In this document: positions 35,841 through 44,883 of the stretch, piece after piece
Layout: the number at the start of each line of letters is the position of its first letter
Numbering within the stretch: the stretch's first letter is position 1
Origin: Vibrio ruber DSM 16370
GTDB taxonomy: Bacteria; Pseudomonadota; Gammaproteobacteria; Enterobacterales; Vibrionaceae
Direction of reading: 5' to 3'
DNA: 64,000 nt
Assembly (NCBI RefSeq): GCF_900163965.1
Contig: NZ_FULE01000044.1
Location: 1 to 64,000, forward strand
The notes under the pieces: model-generated
Databases searched by the model: none
Told to the model about the DNA's origin: nothing
What the model saw: only the letters and a program-made list of their open reading frames with translations
Made by a program: the position numbers and the translations under genes

Positions 35841-37682
35841 TTATCGGTTTGATTCTTTCCGCCCGAGCAATTGGTGAATCACCATGTCGGGCGGTAGGGG
35901 CACAGAGAACAAATACCCCTGAATTTGTGTACAACCCATCTCATAGAGCCGTGCCAGTGATTGTTCCTCTTCCACGCCTTCGGCAACCAAATCGACATCC
36001 AATTGTTCCGCTAGTTGAATAATCAAACTGACAACCTTCTCAGAGGTCTCATTGCGTAGCATATTTTTGATAAATGATGCATCGATCTTAATACAGTCGA
36101 TTGGATAATTATGAATATAATTAAGACTGGAGTAACCGGTTCCAAAATCATCCAGCGCAACTTTAAAACCGGCATCGCGTAGATTTCTGATAATATTTTG
36201 AGCGACTTGCCGTTGTGATAACAGTGCTGTTTCGGTAATTTCAATGGTGAACTCTCCCGGATAAAAACCATAGCGCGTAATGAGTGCTTTCAATGTCCGG
36301 ATATAATCACTTTGTTGGGTTAGCTCATAGGCTGAACAGTTAATACTGAGCCTGATTTTTTGGTTCAGCGATTGCTCAATTTGCCTTTTGGCAAGACAGG
36401 CGAGTTCAATAACACGATGGCCGAATTCAATAATAAGGCCGGATTGTTCAGCCGCAGCGATAAACTCGACCGGAGATACTTCGCCGAGCACCTGACTCTG
36501 CCAACGGCAGAGCACTTCAAAATAATTCCAGGTTGATTGATGCTGTCTGACGATCGGTTGGAGTACCACATAAAGCTCCTGCGGTTCGTCAATCTCTGTA
36601 CTCAACGTTTCCCGAAGTGCGTCAATAACCTGATTTTTGCGATGATATTCCTCGCTCAGATGCGTGTCGTAACAGCAAATGTTAGGCTGGCATAATTTCT
36701 TACTGTTTTTGAGTGCAAGACTGGCATTCAGTAGTAATTGATCTGCATCGATCGATTCTTCCTTATAGCTGGCAACCCCGATACTGGCTGAGATTTTAAT
36801 ATAATGCGCCGTATCCCGGTAGCCAGCTCGAATTCGGGTCAGTATCTCTTGGCAGAGTTCAGCAGGGTGCGGATCAAAGGTGATAAAAGCAAACTCATCT
36901 CCGGCGATCCGAAATGTCAGTTGCCGGTCTTGAATACATTCAGAAATGGTATGAGCGACAAATTTTAAAACTTGATCACCGATATAATTGCCATAGAGAT
37001 CATTGATGTGTTTGAAATCATTAATATCCAACATTCCCAGCGTAAAATTAAATTGGCTTTGAGATGCTGATACCAGTCTTTCCAGAGTATCGGCCAGAAA
37101 ACTCCGGTTCATCAAATTGGTCAGGTCATCGTGGGAGACTTCATAATTCAGGCGATTGAGTAATACATCCGTTCGGTCGGTTTGGTGTTGAAAACGACGA
37201 TATTGCATGACGACTTGTGAGACCAGACGATGCCACTGTACGATGATTGATGGATCGACAATCGGGGATTGTGTCAACGAAACAAACAGATAGATTTGGT
37301 CACCGGATACCGTATGGTTCACCATCGTTCCCAGATAGCCTTCAATTTGATGTTTTACCAAATAATTGACCTGCGGGTAGCGTTGGTGAACCTGAGTCGG
37401 GATGAGGTAATACTGATGCGGCTGATACTCAAGCTGATATGTAATCAGCGTGTCCAGATGCGTGCCGATGTCTTCATCAAACGGTTCTCTCGAGGATGCC
37501 GCAAGCAAACGCCGCTGTTGTTTTATTTTGTCGATCTCAAACAGCAAGGCAGCATTTGAATCGGTTGCCTGATGCAACATCTCGGTTGATTTCTGATAGA
37601 GAGAGCCATCGGTAATCGAAATCAGTTCAGAAATCGACTGCAAATCCACTGCGCCGGACGAGCGTGGTTCTCTTATATTCAT
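35841..37682 (-). CDS. GGDEF-EAL dual-domain c-di-GMP protein
   Basis: 613 residues, no clear membrane helix. The N-terminal about 175 residues look like a GAF-type sensor. The GGDEF domain (about 185-345; DDLTNLMNRSFL) has AGDEF in place of GGDEF, a variant still found in active enzymes. The EAL domain (about 365-605) begins FEVLCRW (EVL) and keeps INCSAYEL, LDDFGTGYSSL and IKIDASFI, so phosphodiesterase activity is plausible. It lies convergent with the shyA-like gene with only 35 bp between stops. The net activity cannot be told from sequence. Confidence 0.9.
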   Translation of the reverse strand: MNIREPRSSGAVDLQSISELISITDGSLYQKSTEMLHQATDSNAALLFEIDKIKQQRRLLAASSREPFDEDIGTHLDTLITYQLEYQPHQYYLIPTQVHQRYPQVNYLVKHQIEGYLGTMVNHTVSGDQIYLFVSLTQSPIVDPSIIVQWHRLVSQVVMQYRRFQHQTDRTDVLLNRLNYEVSHDDLTNLMNRSFLADTLERLVSASQSQFNFTLGMLDINDFKHINDLYGNYIGDQVLKFVAHTISECIQDRQLTFRIAGDEFAFITFDPHPAELCQEILTRIRAGYRDTAHYIKISASIGVASYKEESIDADQLLLNASLALKNSKKLCQPNICCYDTHLSEEYHRKNQVIDALRETLSTEIDEPQELYVVLQPIVRQHQSTWNYFEVLCRWQSQVLGEVSPVEFIAAAEQSGLIIEFGHRVIELACLAKRQIEQSLNQKIRLSINCSAYELTQQSDYIRTLKALITRYGFYPGEFTIEITETALLSQRQVAQNIIRNLRDAGFKVALDDFGTGYSSLNYIHNYPIDCIKIDASFIKNMLRNETSEKVVSLIIQLAEQLDVDLVAEGVEEEQSLARLYEMGCTQIQGYLFSVPLPPDMVIHQLLGRKESNR

Positions 37683-37908
37683 ATTGAAAGCCTACTGACA
37701 TTGTTATTTTGTTTTTACCACATAACTTTGGGCGAAGAGTGATGCTTTTTCCAGTTTTTGGCTCGATTGACGCCCATTGTCTGAGGTCAGGTATGGGGTT
37801 AGTCTTGAGAATAAATGAATTTGTGAGAGTATACGCGGGTTACCCGATGATGTATTTTCAGCATGTCGGGATGATTCGAATGTCAGAAAAAACAGAGACG
37901 GAATATAA

Positions 37909-38259
37909 ATGTTACAGCATGATTTTGAACAGATGGTAAAACAAGCCTGTCAGACCGGAAGTTTACCGCTCGCACTGGCCTATTTAAAGCAGGTTGACGA
38001 AGCAGAAATTGCTTCAGCGGCTGGAGCTTTAAGCGGACAGTTTATGATTGCAGAGATTGAAGGTGAACAACGTATTTATCATGTGACTACCCAAGAAGAC
38101 GAATCGGGAACGTCTGAAGAGCTGGCTGAATACGTGATGACGGAAGGGGATGATGTGATTCGCTTTGTGGCTTGGTTTTTCGATACACAATTTGGTATCA
38201 AAGGCAAAGAAACCTATCAGGCTGCGGGTAAAACCTATACTCAGCCAAAGCGCAAATAG
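37909..38259 (+). CDS. Conserved small protein of unknown function
   Basis: 116 residues, acidic, no signal peptide or membrane segment. Its features are an N-terminal helix (DFEQMVKQACQTGSLPLALAYLKQV) and a beta-rich middle with IAEIEGEQRIYHVTTQEDESGTSEELAEYVM. I do not recognise the family. The frame is uninterrupted and the codon use is like its neighbours. The stop is 6 bp from the terminator of a candidate sRNA on the opposite strand, so the two transcripts converge. Confidence 0.7.
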   Translation: MLQHDFEQMVKQACQTGSLPLALAYLKQVDEAEIASAAGALSGQFMIAEIEGEQRIYHVTTQEDESGTSEELAEYVMTEGDDVIRFVAWFFDTQFGIKGKETYQAAGKTYTQPKRK

Positions 38260-38264
38260 CCTCA

Positions 38265-38365
38265 TAAAAAAGCCTCCCTGATTAGAGGGAGGCAAAGAAC
38301 ATGAAGTGACCAGTGATTCTGCCATATCACTGTGAAAGAAGCACAAACGCTGCCTGCATTTGTCA
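38265..38365 (-). ncRNA. Candidate sigma-54-dependent small RNA
   Basis: A roughly 100-nt minus-strand transcript predicted from its promoter, stems and terminator. From the start near 38365 it has stem 1 ACAAATGC / GCGTTTGT (38363-38343), stem 2 CAGTGAT / ATCACTG (38332-38311) and the terminator GCCTCCCT / AGGGAGGC (38293-38272) followed by six T. The three-stem layout resembles Hfq-binding sRNAs such as Qrr, but the sequence is not Qrr. No ORF of note lies inside. I know no name for it. Confidence 0.72.
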
Positions 38366-38375
38366 TCCAATAGAT

Positions 38376-38391
38376 TGCAGAGTTTATGCCA
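38376..38391 (-). promoter_or_regulatory. Sigma-54 promoter of the candidate sRNA
   Basis: On the minus strand TTGGCATAAACTCTGCA has GG (38390-38389) and GC (38378-38377) with exactly ten bases between. A possible NtrC-like half site TGCACCA (plus strand TGGTGCA, 38486-38492) lies about 95 bp upstream; the activator is not established. Confidence 0.75.
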
Positions 38392-38516
38392 ACTTTTTAA
38401 TATGTTTTAAATCAATAAGTTATTTGTCAGTTTGTAAAAATCCATTTTGCGATGTGCGTTACGATGGGGCAAGGCTGGGATGAAATGGTGCAGAGTGCTA
38501 TGCCGGACGGCCTGAC

Positions 38517-38548
38517 AATAAAAAAGGTCAGACATCTCTGCCTGACCA
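38517..38548 (-). terminator. Terminator of the porin gene
   Basis: The stem GGTCAG / CTGACC is followed on the minus strand by five T and a short AT tract. Confidence 0.85.
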
Positions 38549-38579
38549 ATCGTGGATTATATGGTTTTATGTGTTCAGA

Positions 38580-39533
38580 TTAGAAATCGTAACGAATACC
38601 CGCTTGGAGTTGATCGTCTTTTTTCGTCAGCTGTTCGAACTTGTAGCCGGTATAAACACGCAGGTTGCCATTGAATTTATGCTCAACTTCCAGCGCAAGA
38701 TGATCGACTTGATCTTTGTTATCTACTTCCTTGAAGTTGTAGACAGCGATCAGTGATGTTTTGCCAAACTTGTATTTTGCACCCAGCTCATAGTCATCGG
38801 CATCAACTTCTTTGCCGCCTGAAACGACAGTACCAGTGCCGTACAGAGCACCCAGAGTTAATGCATCCAGCTTAAATTGTCCGCCGATATTGAACTGGTC
38901 TTCAGAGTTAGAACCACTGTCTTGCGTTACATAGCCAAGACCAACAGTCAGGCTATCGGTGAAGCCATACACGGCAGAGATACCGAAACTATCATTGTCT
39001 TTCTCGTCTGAGGCAATATAGTTCGCCTGAAGACTCAGCGCATCGAACTGACCGGAATAAACAAAGTTGTTGTCACGCTTATCTTTGTTACCGCCGATAA
39101 GGTCAGCGGCTTCTTCATCGAAGGTATTCATCAGATCAGTAAAGTTAGTGACCTGAACCTGCGCTGAATCTTGCTTACCATAAGAGAACTCACCAATGCT
39201 GGTTCCCATACCTGCATAGAAATAACGGTTGGTCAGGTTATCACCATCCCCGTCACCTTTGCTGCTACTGTTATCGAGTTCTGCTTCATATTTACCAAAG
39301 CCATACAAATCATCAGATAGTGCAGTTTTGCCGACCAGATTAACCCGTGCCCGGGATTTGTCTTTAAAACGGCTATTTTTAGTCGATTCATTTTGGTCGG
39401 AAAGATTGAAACGCGCTTCGGCACGACCGCCCACTTTCAGGGTTGTACCTTTGCTATCATAGACTGTGGCAGCAATAGAAGAGCCGGATACCAATGCTGT
39501 AAGAATGGCTGTTGTCAGAACTGCTTTTTTCAT
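38580..39533 (-). CDS. General outer-membrane porin (OmpU/OmpC superfamily)
   Basis: 317 residues. The signal peptide MKKAVLTTAILTALVSGSSIAA is followed by about sixteen amphipathic beta-strands and ends in phenylalanine (AGIRYDF), the BamA recognition signature. The motifs YDSKGTTLKVGGRAEARFNLSDQ and LVGKTALSDDLYGFGKYEAEL are typical of Vibrio OmpU-type trimeric porins. It forms a diffusion pore for small hydrophilic solutes. It is monocistronic with its own terminator, with a 330-bp AT-rich promoter region. Confidence 0.93.
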   Translation of the reverse strand: MKKAVLTTAILTALVSGSSIAATVYDSKGTTLKVGGRAEARFNLSDQNESTKNSRFKDKSRARVNLVGKTALSDDLYGFGKYEAELDNSSSKGDGDGDNLTNRYFYAGMGTSIGEFSYGKQDSAQVQVTNFTDLMNTFDEEAADLIGGNKDKRDNNFVYSGQFDALSLQANYIASDEKDNDSFGISAVYGFTDSLTVGLGYVTQDSGSNSEDQFNIGGQFKLDALTLGALYGTGTVVSGGKEVDADDYELGAKYKFGKTSLIAVYNFKEVDNKDQVDHLALEVEHKFNGNLRVYTGYKFEQLTKKDDQLQAGIRYDF

Positions 39534-39864
39534 CTTGTTTACCTTATTCCATTGTGATTGAGCTTCTTTGCTCTTTTTTGTAATGACTGGAGTAAGTTAG
39601 AGGGGAAATATGAATATCAGATTGCAATGTTGTTACTATTAGATGTTGTTTTTATTTGATTTTTTTATGATTTTTATGAAAATATGAACTTCGATTGCTA
39701 TCCACTGAAAATGTAAATCATAAATATATTCTTTTTGTTTATGATTTAATCCTGACTTATATGCTTTTTTATGTATATAAACTCGCCTTGCAGCCCTGAC
39801 CAAGCTAGTGCATTCGCTTATTTTGTGGTTTGATGACACATTCTGAATCACGGTGGTGAAGATT
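39534..39864. other. Porin promoter region
   Basis: 331 bp, very AT-rich, holding the upstream regions of the porin and of acpH. AT-rich DNA of this kind is expected for regulators such as ToxR, OmpR or H-NS, but I see no clear single site. Confidence 0.4.
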
Positions 39865-40479
39865 ATGAATTTTTTAGCTCACCTGCATCTTGCTCAGGCC
39901 TGTCAGTCCAGTCCGCTGGGAAACCTGCTGGGGGATTTTGTCAAAGGTGACCCACAGGGACGCTACCCGGAGCCCGTTGTTCAGGGGATCCGCTTACATC
40001 GATTTGTTGATGCATATACGGATCGACATCCATTGGTGCTGCAACTGAAATCCTGTTTCCCGGCAGAGAGCCGCCGGTTTGCCCCTATCGGACTCGATTT
40101 ATTCTGGGATCACTGTTTAGCCCGTGACTGGCATGAGCGACATGACCACCCGCTGGATAGATTTTGCCAAACCGTGTATGGGCAAATTGAGCAAGAGTTG
40201 ACGTTTACGCCACCGGAATCTTTTATGCAGGTTCACCAACGGATGTGGCAAGGGCGCTGGCTGGAGTCTTACGCCGAGTTCGAGAATATTGAGTTTGCTT
40301 TACAGCGAATGTCGCGCCGCTCACCGCGGATGCAGGCGCTCACCAGCTGTATTCCATCGCTGAAGACACACTATCAACATTTGTCTGAGAACTTTACTCA
40401 GTTCTATCCACAAGTTCTGGAAGCAGTCAGTGTGGCATCTTCAGCGATGGCATCAGGGAACGAATCATTGCATGAGTGA
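39865..40479 (+). CDS. acpH: Acyl carrier protein phosphodiesterase AcpH
   Basis: 204 residues. It begins MNFLAHLHLAQ and has GNLLGDFVKG, GIRLHRFVDAYTDRHP and DLFWDHCLARDW, the conserved His/Asp pattern of AcpH (HD-like metal site). It removes the 4'-phosphopantetheine arm from acyl carrier protein in the cytoplasm. ATG 39865 matches the family start; a GTG four codons earlier is in frame. It converges with the Bcr/CflA gene, with 4 bp between stops. Confidence 0.9.
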   Translation: MNFLAHLHLAQACQSSPLGNLLGDFVKGDPQGRYPEPVVQGIRLHRFVDAYTDRHPLVLQLKSCFPAESRRFAPIGLDLFWDHCLARDWHERHDHPLDRFCQTVYGQIEQELTFTPPESFMQVHQRMWQGRWLESYAEFENIEFALQRMSRRSPRMQALTSCIPSLKTHYQHLSENFTQFYPQVLEAVSVASSAMASGNESLHE

Positions 40480-40483
40480 GGTC

Positions 40484-41710
40484 TTAGACGACCGCAGCTT
40501 TGGCGAGCTGTTTTTGCCGGATTTTTTCCGAGAGCAGGATAAAAATCAGACAAAACCCGCCCATACACAGCACCACCGTCGCCAGATAAATGGTGTTGTT
40601 ATCGGGTAAACGGGCAAAGTAGGTTGAGGTCAGACTGACCAGAATCATCTGCAAGCTACTGTAGAGCGCACTCATTCGACCGCCGGATGTCGCCGGAAAC
40701 AGTTGCAGTGCTGAGGCGATGGTATTACTGAATATCAGCGCCTGACCGAAGGTGGCGATCATGAATGGAATAATCAATACATAAATATTTTGGTATCCGT
40801 TCAGGTTGGCAAAGAGCATGGCTGCCCCGGCAGTGAGAATTAAGATGCTCCCGAGCATACATGAAAAGTAAATACCGTGTTTCAGAACCATCTGACGGTT
40901 CATCAATGCTGCCAGATAATAGGGCGCCCCAATAAGAACCGCGAGATAGCCATACTCATCCGGAGAGAGGTTAAAATTGTCCTGAACTAAAAATGGTGTC
41001 ATCACGTTGTAGGAAATCACAATGCAGTAGGCAAAAAATCCCCCCAATACGTTGATCATAAACTGCGAATTGGTTATTGCATGAAGATAATCCTTCAGGG
41101 TTATTTTTAATAAAGGAGCCTGCTGTTTTTCCGGGGTTGCTGTTTTGGTTTCCGGGAGATAGAAAAAGCACAGGACCATGATGAACAGATCAAACAGAGC
41201 CAGAAAAATAAAAACGGAGGTCCAGTGAAAAGTCTTGGTCAGCAGACCGCCAATCACCGGGCTTAATCCGAAGCCAAGTGCAAATCCCATCGAGAGATAG
41301 GATGATGCACTCGCCAGTTCTTTTCCGGAGAAAACGTCCCGGGCAATCGACCGTCCACTGGTCAGTAATCCCCCACACCCCAGACCTTCCAAAATGCGGC
41401 ATAAGATGAACAATTCAAACGTGGCACTGAATATATTGCCGACAAATCCGATCAGTGCCAGTAGTAACGCGGTAAACAGAATCGGCTTTCTCCCGATGCG
41501 GTCGGAAATCGGACCGAAAAACATCGGAGATATGCCAAAGCCAATGATAAAACAGGTCACGGTGAGTTTGGTCTGGAATTCATCAATGACCAGACCACGA
41601 CTGATTTCAGGCAACGCAGGCAGATATAACGCAATCGACGCCTGACCTAAAATCGTGATAATCAGGATGAGTTTTTTAATGTGTGATTGTTGAGACTGAG
41701 CGCTGTGCAT
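40484..41710 (-). CDS. Bcr/CflA-type MFS drug efflux transporter
   Basis: 408 residues with twelve membrane helices. The N-terminal helix LILIITILGQASIALYLPALPEI, motif A GPISDRIGRKPIL and the loop ILEGLGCGGLLTSGRSIARDVFSGKELA are typical of the Bcr/CflA drug:H+ antiporter group. The substrate is unknown. A LysR regulator is divergently encoded 101 bp away and probably controls it. Confidence 0.9.
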   Translation of the reverse strand: MHSAQSQQSHIKKLILIITILGQASIALYLPALPEISRGLVIDEFQTKLTVTCFIIGFGISPMFFGPISDRIGRKPILFTALLLALIGFVGNIFSATFELFILCRILEGLGCGGLLTSGRSIARDVFSGKELASASSYLSMGFALGFGLSPVIGGLLTKTFHWTSVFIFLALFDLFIMVLCFFYLPETKTATPEKQQAPLLKITLKDYLHAITNSQFMINVLGGFFAYCIVISYNVMTPFLVQDNFNLSPDEYGYLAVLIGAPYYLAALMNRQMVLKHGIYFSCMLGSILILTAGAAMLFANLNGYQNIYVLIIPFMIATFGQALIFSNTIASALQLFPATSGGRMSALYSSLQMILVSLTSTYFARLPDNNTIYLATVVLCMGGFCLIFILLSEKIRQKQLAKAAVV

Positions 41711-41791
41711 TTGGAGTCCATGGTGTGTGAACGATATTCAGGATTGTATTCAAATGTGATCGGATTAATATAAATATTCTTGCAATACATC

Positions 41792-41808
41792 TTTGCGTAA
41801 GGTGCAAA
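41792..41808. promoter_or_regulatory. Possible LysR operator
   Basis: TTTGC-GTAAGGT-GCAAA forms a dyad with the T-N11-A plan in the Bcr/LysR divergent region, overlapping the ribosome site of the LysR gene. It could be the autoregulatory site. Confidence 0.4.
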
Positions 41809-41811
41809 CCA

Positions 41812-42699
41812 GTGAATCATTATCCGAGTTCTGAGCAGCTTTTTTTATTCTCGACGGTTGTTGATCAAGGCAGTTTTTCCAAAGCTGCTGCACATATAGG
41901 GGTGCATGTATCCACCGTCACCCGACAGATAGATCAACTGGAGCAACGCATTAAAGCGAAGCTACTGATTCGTTCAAGCCGGTTTTTAGGGTTAACGGAA
42001 GCGGGGCGATATCTTTATGAGAAGTCGAAGCCGCTGTTAAAAGATCTCACCGATACAATGGAGACGATTCGTGCGATAGAGTCGTCAACATCAGGTGTTA
42101 TCCGCATGAGCTGTTTGCCGACCTTTGGCAAAATGATCGTCATCCCTTTTCTTGCTCAGTGTCACCGACAAGAGATAAACCTTGATATTCATTTGAATTT
42201 AACGGAAAGACTGGTTGATCCGATTGTTGAGCGTCTTGATCTTGCCATTCGCATCGGTGAACAACCCGATAGTAGTTTGTATCCGCAAAAAGTCGGGACT
42301 CAAACATGGCACATCTGTGCCAGTCCGCAGTTATTGTCCCGCTATTCTGCTGAGCAGATTGGCCAGTTCAACCATTTGCCGCTGATTGATAAATGCGCCG
42401 AGTACAACTCGCTGTGTTGGAAAGGGCTGGAGAAATCAAATGTTATTGCGGCCAGATGTGACGATTTCCATGCACAGTTGATGCTGGCAATGGCAGGCAT
42501 TGGTGTTTGCTGTTTACCGAATTGGGTTGTTGCGCCAGCAATTGCCTCCGGAGAGCTGGTCAAAGTGATGGATGATCCGTTTGATCGTTGTGAAACGATT
42601 TATGCCCTCAGACCATTTCAGCAAGCCAGTGCAAAAGTGAGTCTAGCGATGGAGGGGATTGAAACTGCGCTGAGGACGATGTCTGCCGACAGTCAATGA
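41812..42699 (+). CDS. LysR-family transcriptional regulator (divergent from Bcr/CflA)
   Basis: 295 residues from a GTG start with AAGGTG seven bases upstream. The N-terminal winged helix is LFLFSTVVDQGSFSKAAAHIGVHVSTVTRQIDQLEQRIKAKLL. The C-terminal periplasmic-binding-like effector domain (about 90-290; IRMSCLPTFGKMIVIPFLAQC) is complete. It is transcribed away from the Bcr/CflA transporter gene, its likely target. The effector is unknown. Confidence 0.9.
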   Translation: MNHYPSSEQLFLFSTVVDQGSFSKAAAHIGVHVSTVTRQIDQLEQRIKAKLLIRSSRFLGLTEAGRYLYEKSKPLLKDLTDTMETIRAIESSTSGVIRMSCLPTFGKMIVIPFLAQCHRQEINLDIHLNLTERLVDPIVERLDLAIRIGEQPDSSLYPQKVGTQTWHICASPQLLSRYSAEQIGQFNHLPLIDKCAEYNSLCWKGLEKSNVIAARCDDFHAQLMLAMAGIGVCCLPNWVVAPAIASGELVKVMDDPFDRCETIYALRPFQQASAKVSLAMEGIETALRTMSADSQ

Positions 42700-42754
42700 G
42701 CCTAACATGGCTCATTGACTGGAAGAAACAACCACCCACCGTCATCAGATCACT

Positions 42755-43750
42755 TTACTGATCCGTAAAGCGGGCAAATTCAGCGGTGTATCGTTCTCCG
42801 GCAACACCGAGTTGCGTGCTGATCTCACTGAGCTGACGGACTTCATCGGCTTTGAGTTCGAGACTGGCGGCACCGAGGTTGTCATCGAGGTGAGCAATTC
42901 GCCGGCAGCCCGGAATCGGCACAATGTCATCGCCCTGATGGAGCAACCAAGCCAGTGCGATTCTGGCTGGCGTCGTGGCCTTGTCTGCAGCGAGCTGACG
43001 GATTGCATCAACCAACCGCAGGTTGGTGGCGTAATTCTCGTCACTCAGCCGCGGATCGCCCCAGGCCCGAAAATCATTCTTATCGTAGGCGGAAGCGGGT
43101 TTGCTATCACCGCTCAGAAATCCACGTCCCAAGGGGCTGAATGGGACTAAGCCTATCCCCAGCTCGCGCAGCACGGGCAACGTCTCATGTTCCAGACGTC
43201 GTTCCCACAATGAATACTCACTTTGAAGTACCGACACCGGACATGTCTGGTGCGCTTTACGGATAGTCTTCGGTGATGCTTCAGATAAACCAAAATAGCG
43301 AACCTTTCCCGCATCAATCAGTTCGGCGACTGTCCCTGCAACGTCTTCAATCGGCACGTTGGGATCCACCCGGTGTTGATAAAGAATATCAATATAATCG
43401 GTCTGGAGCCGTTGCAGTGATGCATCCACCACGTCTCGGATATGTTCCGGGCGACTGTTGAGTCCGATGGACGCACCGTCACGGATATCAAACCCAAATT
43501 TGGTCGCAATGACGAGCTCTTGCCGCTGACTTTTCAGTGAGTTGATCCATTGGCCCAGTAACTTTTCATTGGTATAAGGCCCGTACATTTCAGCGGTATC
43601 GAAAAAATTAATCCCTTGAGCCAGCGCATGATTGAGTGTGGCGAACGATGCACTGTCATCATAACCCCCATAAGCATGACTCATGCCCATACAGCCTAAC
43701 CCTAACGCTGAGACTTGTAGACCCTGACTTCCTAAACGACGCTTTAGCAT
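42755..43750 (-). CDS. Aldo/keto reductase
   Basis: 331 residues, a complete AKR barrel. The catalytic tetrad is visible: Asp and Tyr in FFDTAEMYGPYTNEKLLG, Lys in ELVIATKFGFD and His in YIDILYQHRVDP. The NADPH-binding end is IPIPGCRRIAHLDDNLGA. It is nearest to the AKR13/YakC-like group. The start at 43750 (MLKRRLGSQGLQVSALGLGCMGMS) has AAGGA seven bases upstream; an ATG 14 codons earlier is less likely. The divergent LysR gene probably regulates it. Confidence 0.93.
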   Translation of the reverse strand: MLKRRLGSQGLQVSALGLGCMGMSHAYGGYDDSASFATLNHALAQGINFFDTAEMYGPYTNEKLLGQWINSLKSQRQELVIATKFGFDIRDGASIGLNSRPEHIRDVVDASLQRLQTDYIDILYQHRVDPNVPIEDVAGTVAELIDAGKVRYFGLSEASPKTIRKAHQTCPVSVLQSEYSLWERRLEHETLPVLRELGIGLVPFSPLGRGFLSGDSKPASAYDKNDFRAWGDPRLSDENYATNLRLVDAIRQLAADKATTPARIALAWLLHQGDDIVPIPGCRRIAHLDDNLGAASLELKADEVRQLSEISTQLGVAGERYTAEFARFTDQ

Positions 43751-43902
43751 GTGTGTATCCTTATCATTGATGAACCAGGCTATTATGCGCACATTGACAT
43801 TGTTTATTAATGCTTCAGAATATTCATTAACTATGAAGGATAAGATTGATAATTATCTCGCCTCAATCATGCTGAACATCATTTGTCTCAAGAGTCATAT
43901 CC

Positions 43903-44832
43903 ATGAAAAGCAGTGAATATACAGAAATGAAAGCGTTCAAAGCCGTTGCTGAACAGGGGAGTTTCTCTGCTGCCGCGAAGGTATTACGCATCACGCCCTC
44001 GGCTTTGAGTCAGATTATTAAACGTTTGGAAGATAATCTGGGCAGCCGGCTGTTAAACCGGACCACGCGCAGTGTGGTACTGACAGAAATCGGGTTGCGG
44101 TTTTATCAGCGTCTGCGACCGGCACTGGATGAAGTCGAAGCGGCATTTAATGAAGTGAAGACTCAGTCGGGCGCACTGGCCGGCACGGTTCGGTTACACC
44201 TGACTACGGCTGCGGCTGATGCGATCTTACAGCCGGTTTTAGGGCAGTTTTATCGGGCATATCCCGATATCGTGCTGGATATTCTGGTCGAAGATGCAGT
44301 GATTGATTTGGTCGCGGATGGATTTGATGTCGGGATCCGGTTGTGGGAGTTTGTTGAGCAGGACATGATAGCCTACCCGATCGGGCCGAAAGTCCGTATG
44401 TGTGCTGCGACTTCGCCTCAGTATCTGGAAAAGTATGGCTGGCCTGAAACCCCGGCTGCGCTGCGTGAGCATCAGTGTCTGAACTGGCGACGTTTCGGCG
44501 ACAGAGCGGTATATCGGTGGGAGTTTTTCCAGCACGGGCACTGGTTCTCAATGGCTGTCGATGGTCCCTTGATCACCACCAGCAGAGAGCTGGCGGTGAC
44601 AGCGGCCTGTGAAGATCAGGGCATTGTTTTCTGGACGGAAGATAAACTCAGACCTTGGTTAGAGCGGGGTGAACTGGTGTCCGTTCTGGATGAGTTCTGT
44701 CCGTTCTTTCCGGGATGGCATCTCTGCTATCCGCGTCACCGGCATACGTCCAGCGCGTTGCAAGCATTTATTCAGTTCATGCGTCAGGCTTATCCGCTCA
44801 CGCCTGAACGACCTATACTGAGCAACCGATAA
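43903..44832 (+). CDS. LysR-family regulator (CrgA/DsdC-type), divergent from aldo/keto reductase
   Basis: 309 residues. The N-terminal helix-turn-helix is MKAFKAVAEQGSFSAAAKVLRITPSALSQIIKRLEDNLGSRLLNRTTRSVVLTE. The effector domain includes GTVRLHLTTAAADAILQPVL and VDVGIRLWE-like FDVGIRLWEFVEQDM. It is divergent from the aldo/keto reductase gene with about 150 bp between, a common LysR/AKR arrangement. The effector is unknown. Confidence 0.9.
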   Translation: MKSSEYTEMKAFKAVAEQGSFSAAAKVLRITPSALSQIIKRLEDNLGSRLLNRTTRSVVLTEIGLRFYQRLRPALDEVEAAFNEVKTQSGALAGTVRLHLTTAAADAILQPVLGQFYRAYPDIVLDILVEDAVIDLVADGFDVGIRLWEFVEQDMIAYPIGPKVRMCAATSPQYLEKYGWPETPAALREHQCLNWRRFGDRAVYRWEFFQHGHWFSMAVDGPLITTSRELAVTAACEDQGIVFWTEDKLRPWLERGELVSVLDEFCPFFPGWHLCYPRHRHTSSALQAFIQFMRQAYPLTPERPILSNR

Positions 44833-44883
44833 CCGATAACCGATGCAGGTGGATGTGATGCAAATGGGGTTGGTGACATCGGC

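Noticed and set aside
37709..37939. 76-codon ORF ahead of the small conserved gene
   Set aside because: It overlaps the start of the better gene at 37909 and has no coding signature.
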